From the NCBI GenBank assembly GCA_005882155.1, contig VBCQ01000120.1, positions 1-7,993 on the forward strand: DNA of 7,993 nucleotides, written 5' to 3'. Every line of letters starts with the position of its first letter. The stretch's first letter is position 1. The position numbers were made by a program, and so were the translations under genes. Below the pieces are notes generated by a model. The model had not been told where the DNA came from and did no database searches. It saw only the letters and a list, made by a program, of their open reading frames with translations. This DNA comes from Betaproteobacteria bacterium (lineage in GTDB: Bacteria > Pseudomonadota > Gammaproteobacteria > Burkholderiales > Burkholderiaceae_C). Below, one piece after another: positions 5,774 through 7,993 of this stretch.

Positions 5774-6934
5774 TTACTTCAGCGCGGCCATCACTTGTTC
5801 GGCAGCTTCGGCCATCGTGTCGGCGCTGATGATGGGCAGGCCGGACTCGGCCAGCATCTTCTTGCCGAGGTCTTCGTTGGTGCCCTTCATCCGCACGACC
5901 AGCGGCACCTGCAGGTTCACCGCTTTGCACGCCGTGATGACGCCTTCGGCGATCGTGTCGCAGCGCATGATGCCGCCGAAGATGTTGACGAGGATCGCCT
6001 TGACCTTGGGGCTCGCGAGCATCAGCTTGAAGGCTTCGGTGACCTTCTCGGCAGTGGCGCCGCCGCCGACGTCGAGGAAGTTGGCCGGCTCGCCGCCGAA
6101 CAGCTTGATCGTGTCCATCGTCGCCATCGCGAGGCCGGCGCCGTTGACGAGGCAGCCGATGTTGCCGTCGAGCTGGATGTAGGCGAGGTCGAACTTGCTG
6201 GCTTCGATCTCGGCCGGATCTTCTTCGTCGAGGTCGCGGTAGGCGACGATCTCGGGGTGTCGGAACAATGCGTTCGAGTCGAAGTTGAACTTCGCGTCGA
6301 GTGCCTTGATGCGGCCGTTGCCTTCGAGAATCAGCGGGTTGATTTCGGCGAGCGACGCGTCGGTGGCCATGTAGCAGGTGTAGAGCTTCTTGAACACGTC
6401 GACCGCTTGCGCCTGCGACGCGTCGGGAACGCCGATGCCCTTCGCGAGTTCGAGACCTTGCGCATCGGTCATGCCGGCGAGTGGATCGATGAAGACCTTG
6501 AGGATCTTCTCCGGCGTGCTGTGCGCCACCTCCTCGATGTCCATCCCGCCTTCGCTCGACGCCATCATCGCGACCTTCTGCGTGGCGCGATCGGTGACGG
6601 CGGCAACGTAGTATTCCTTCTTGATGTCGGCGCCTTCCTCGATCAGCAGGCGGCGCACCTTCTGCCCTTCGGGGCCGGTCTGGTGCGTCTTCAATTGCAT
6701 GCCGAGGATTTCGCTCGACAGCTTCTTCACGTCGTCGAGCGTGCGGGCGAGCTTCACGCCACCGCCCTTGCCGCGTCCGCCGGCGTGAATCTGCGCCTTC
6801 ACGACCCAAACCGGACCGCCAAGCTTTTGCGCCGCTTCGGTCGCTTCGAGAATGCTGAATGCGGGGTAGCCGCGCGGCACCGGCACGCCGAACTGGCGCA
6901 GGATTTCCTTGCCTTGGTACTCATGGATCTTCAT
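5774..6934 (-). CDS. sucC: Succinyl-CoA synthetase (ADP-forming) subunit beta
   Basis: This 386-residue protein (E. coli SucC has 388) is the ATP-grasp beta subunit of succinyl-CoA synthetase. The N-terminal ATP-grasp region carries K46 and the glycine loop GGRGKGGG (52-59). SSEGGMDIE (126-134) and the metal-binding AEINPL (196-201, E197 and N199) follow. The C-terminal flavodoxin-like domain has DGNIGCLVNGAG (256-267), DVGGGAT (288-294) and NIFGGIMRCD (317-326), which contact the alpha subunit's phosphohistidine. The frame is open to an ATG at 7099, but MKIHEYQGKE at 6934 is the universal SucC N-terminus, so that start is chosen; the extra upstream residues are Arg/Ala/Pro-rich translation of leader DNA. 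The ribosome binding site is weak (AGTGAG upstream). sucD follows after 27 nt. The usual sucAB partner genes are not adjacent. Confidence 0.98.
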   Translation of the reverse strand: MKIHEYQGKEILRQFGVPVPRGYPAFSILEATEAAQKLGGPVWVVKAQIHAGGRGKGGGVKLARTLDDVKKLSSEILGMQLKTHQTGPEGQKVRRLLIEEGADIKKEYYVAAVTDRATQKVAMMASSEGGMDIEEVAHSTPEKILKVFIDPLAGMTDAQGLELAKGIGVPDASQAQAVDVFKKLYTCYMATDASLAEINPLILEGNGRIKALDAKFNFDSNALFRHPEIVAYRDLDEEDPAEIEASKFDLAYIQLDGNIGCLVNGAGLAMATMDTIKLFGGEPANFLDVGGGATAEKVTEAFKLMLASPKVKAILVNIFGGIMRCDTIAEGVITACKAVNLQVPLVVRMKGTNEDLGKKMLAESGLPIISADTMAEAAEQVMAALK

Positions 6935-6997
6935 GACGGACTCACTTGCTGGGGTTCTGGAAGAGGTGCCGCGGGGGCATGCTGAATTGTCAGGGCT

Positions 6998-7018
6998 GCG
7001 CAGGCGCTGCGCTTGCGC
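6998..7018. repeat. 21-bp imperfect palindrome in the sucC leader
   Basis: GCGCAGGCGC (6998-7007) and GCGCTTGCGC (7009-7018) are inverted copies with a single mismatch around a central T. It sits about 65 nt upstream of the sucC start and downstream of the candidate -10 element, so it would lie in the mRNA leader. It could be an operator or a leader hairpin. GC-rich sequence produces such repeats by chance fairly often, so function is uncertain. Confidence 0.4.
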
Positions 7019-7074
7019 GGGTAGTACGTAGCAGCAGGCGGGGCGGCGAGGCGCCGGGCCGATGATCGCCGCGC

Positions 7075-7083
7075 AATGTAGCA
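7075..7083 (-). promoter_or_regulatory. Candidate extended -10 promoter for sucCD
   Basis: On the minus strand TGCTACATT reads as an extended -10 element (TG-n-TACATT, five of six matches to TATAAT). It lies about 140 nt upstream of the sucC start, in the only sizeable gap ahead of the operon. No good TTGACA-like -35 box lies at the usual distance, which is tolerated by extended -10 promoters. The rest of the 6935-7168 gap shows no gene. Confidence 0.4.
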
Positions 7084-7168
7084 TGCTGCCCTGCACCAAA
7101 ACTGACAGCGCGCTGAAGCGAAACGCGCCCCCGCCGCGTGATTTGCGCAGTGCGAATTGAGCGCGGCG

Positions 7169-7645
7169 TCAGTCGTTGTCGGCACTGCCGCCGGCGCTTC
7201 GCATCACGCGGGCAATCACTTCGGCGGAGAAGCCGCGGTTGGCGAGAAAGCGCGACTGACGCGCCCGCTCGGCGGCATCGGCTGGCGGCGCGTCGAACTT
7301 GCGTCGCCAAACCTCGGCGGCACGCTCGAGCTCGCTGTCTTTCAATCTTCGCTCGAGCTCGCTGCCGACCGACAAGCCGTGCTGCGCCAATTCCTGACGG
7401 ATGCGCAAATTGCCGTAGCGCGCGGCGCGCGCATGGACTCGGCTCTCGATGAAGCGCTCTTCGCTCAAGTGCTTGTGCTCACGCAGCCAGGCGATGACAT
7501 CGTCGACGCGCGATGCGGCGTCGCCTTCTGCGACCTCATCGGCTCTGGCATGACGCAAGAGCTTGCGCCGCAGTTCGCTCGCGCTTTGCTCACGTTGTGC
7601 AAGCAGCGTGAGCGCGCGACCCTTCAGCGACAGCGGCGCCTTCAC
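7169..7645 (-). CDS. recX: Regulatory protein RecX
   Basis: This 158-residue protein is RecX, which binds RecA filaments and limits their extension, modulating recombination and the SOS response. The family pattern of three-helix repeats is visible: SLKGRALTLLAQREQSASEL (6-25) in repeat one, LSEERFIESRVHARAARYG (60-78) with IRQELAQHGL (82-91) in repeat two, and RQSRFLANRGFSAEVI (129-144) in repeat three. The protein is highly charged and alpha-helical with no membrane segment. The start is GTG at 7643-7645, fixed by a GGAGGA ribosome binding site five bases upstream and by the match of the N-terminus to the family. It follows recA after 21 nt, the standard recA-recX arrangement, so it is probably expressed by readthrough from the recA promoter outside the window. 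Confidence 0.95.
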   Translation of the reverse strand: MKAPLSLKGRALTLLAQREQSASELRRKLLRHARADEVAEGDAASRVDDVIAWLREHKHLSEERFIESRVHARAARYGNLRIRQELAQHGLSVGSELERRLKDSELERAAEVWRRKFDAPPADAAERARQSRFLANRGFSAEVIARVMRSAGGSADND

Positions 7646-7650
7646 CGCGC

Positions 7651-7656
7651 TCCTCC
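7651..7656 (-). promoter_or_regulatory. Strong Shine-Dalgarno that sets the recX GTG start
   Basis: On the minus strand GGAGGA is followed by GCGCG and then the GTG start codon. It lies within the 21-nt recA-recX gap and is the strongest ribosome binding site in the window. It supports GTG rather than an internal ATG as the recX start. Confidence 0.7.
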
Positions 7657-7666
7657 GCTGACGCGC

Positions 7667-7993
7667 TTAATCTTTGGCAGCGGTCTTGCCCTTGGCCAGC
7701 TTGACGACGTTGCCTTCGTCGGCAGCATCGGTGGGCAGTAGTGGAATGCCCATCGCTTCGCGCACCTTGTTCTCGATCTCGATCGCGAGTTCCTTGTTCT
7801 CGCGCAGGAACTCACGTGCGTTGTCCTTGCCCTGGCCGATCTTCTCGCCCTGGTAGGCGTACCAGGAACCGCTCTTCTCGAGCACCTTGGCCTCGACCCC
7901 CATGTCGACGATCTCGCCTTCGCGGCTGATGCCTTCGCCGTAGAGGATGTCGAACTCGGCGGTCTTGAACGGCGGCGAGACCTTGTTCTTCAC
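7667..7993 (-). CDS. recA: RecA recombinase, C-terminal part (5' end outside window)
   Basis: Only the last 108 codons of recA are inside the window. The first codon here reads GTG but is an internal valine, not a start. RecA forms ATP-dependent filaments on single-stranded DNA, drives strand exchange and triggers LexA cleavage. The fragment begins at VKNKVSPPFKTAEFDILYGEGIS, which corresponds to about residue 246 onward of E. coli RecA, and continues through EKSGSWYAYQGEKIGQGKDN into the C-terminal domain (NKVREAMGI). The last 25 residues differ from E. coli: after a short acidic stretch (TDAADEG) the protein ends KLAKGKTAAKD, so the tail is less acidic at its very end. The stop codon TAA lies 21 nt before recX; no terminator separates the genes. 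The LexA box and promoter would be beyond position 7993. Confidence 0.97.
   Translation of the reverse strand: MKNKVSPPFKTAEFDILYGEGISREGEIVDMGVEAKVLEKSGSWYAYQGEKIGQGKDNAREFLRENKELAIEIENKVREAMGIPLLPTDAADEGNVVKLAKGKTAAKD

Noticed and set aside
4979..6985. A 668-codon open frame on the plus strand opposite sucC and sucD
   Set aside because: Its translation is rich in His, Asp, Arg, Val and Gly with no recognisable domain, as expected for the antisense of GC-rich genes with G/C third positions. sucC and sucD on the other strand are unmistakable.
6935..7099. Extension of SucC by 55 residues to an ATG at 7099
   Set aside because: SucC proteins begin with MKIHEYQ; the extra segment is leader DNA containing the palindrome and candidate promoter region.

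Overview
The window looks like chromosomal DNA of a GC-rich betaproteobacterium, most likely order Burkholderiales (Leptothrix/Rubrivivax/Comamonadaceae-like). This rests on the protein sequences and on the order recA-recX-sucC-sucD-terC, which I know from that group; the genus is inference. All nine genes read on the minus strand, so transcription runs from position 7993 down to 1. Coding density is high and I see no transposase, integrase, tRNA, rRNA or CRISPR array.

Right part (4715-7993): the 3' end of recA is cut by the window edge. It is followed after 21 nt by recX, the RecA modulator, which has a GTG start behind a strong Shine-Dalgarno. A 234-nt gap holds a candidate extended -10 promoter and an imperfect palindrome. 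Next come sucC and sucD, the two subunits of ADP-forming succinyl-CoA synthetase (TCA cycle), 27 nt apart. A perfect 10-bp GC-rich hairpin with a TTCG loop closes this unit.

Left part (60-4714): a TerC/YjbE-type membrane protein is followed, 41 nt later, by a Hanks-type signalling cassette. It comprises a membrane-anchored Ser/Thr protein kinase, a PP2C-type phosphatase, and a protein with one canonical and one degenerate FHA (phosphothreonine-binding) domain. After a 177-nt gap comes a metallo-beta-lactamase-fold enzyme resembling class II cyclic-nucleotide phosphodiesterases. Kinase, phosphatase and phosphothreonine reader form a writer-eraser-reader set. The phosphodiesterase-like enzyme may add a second-messenger output, but that is inference.

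The most notable points are three. The kinase keeps transmembrane helices that look like those following CHASE2 sensor domains but has no sensor. The second FHA domain has lost its phosphate-binding residues. Threonines in the FHA linker and the kinase tail are candidate phospho-switch sites. The right part is ordinary housekeeping DNA; nothing there suggests an unknown system.
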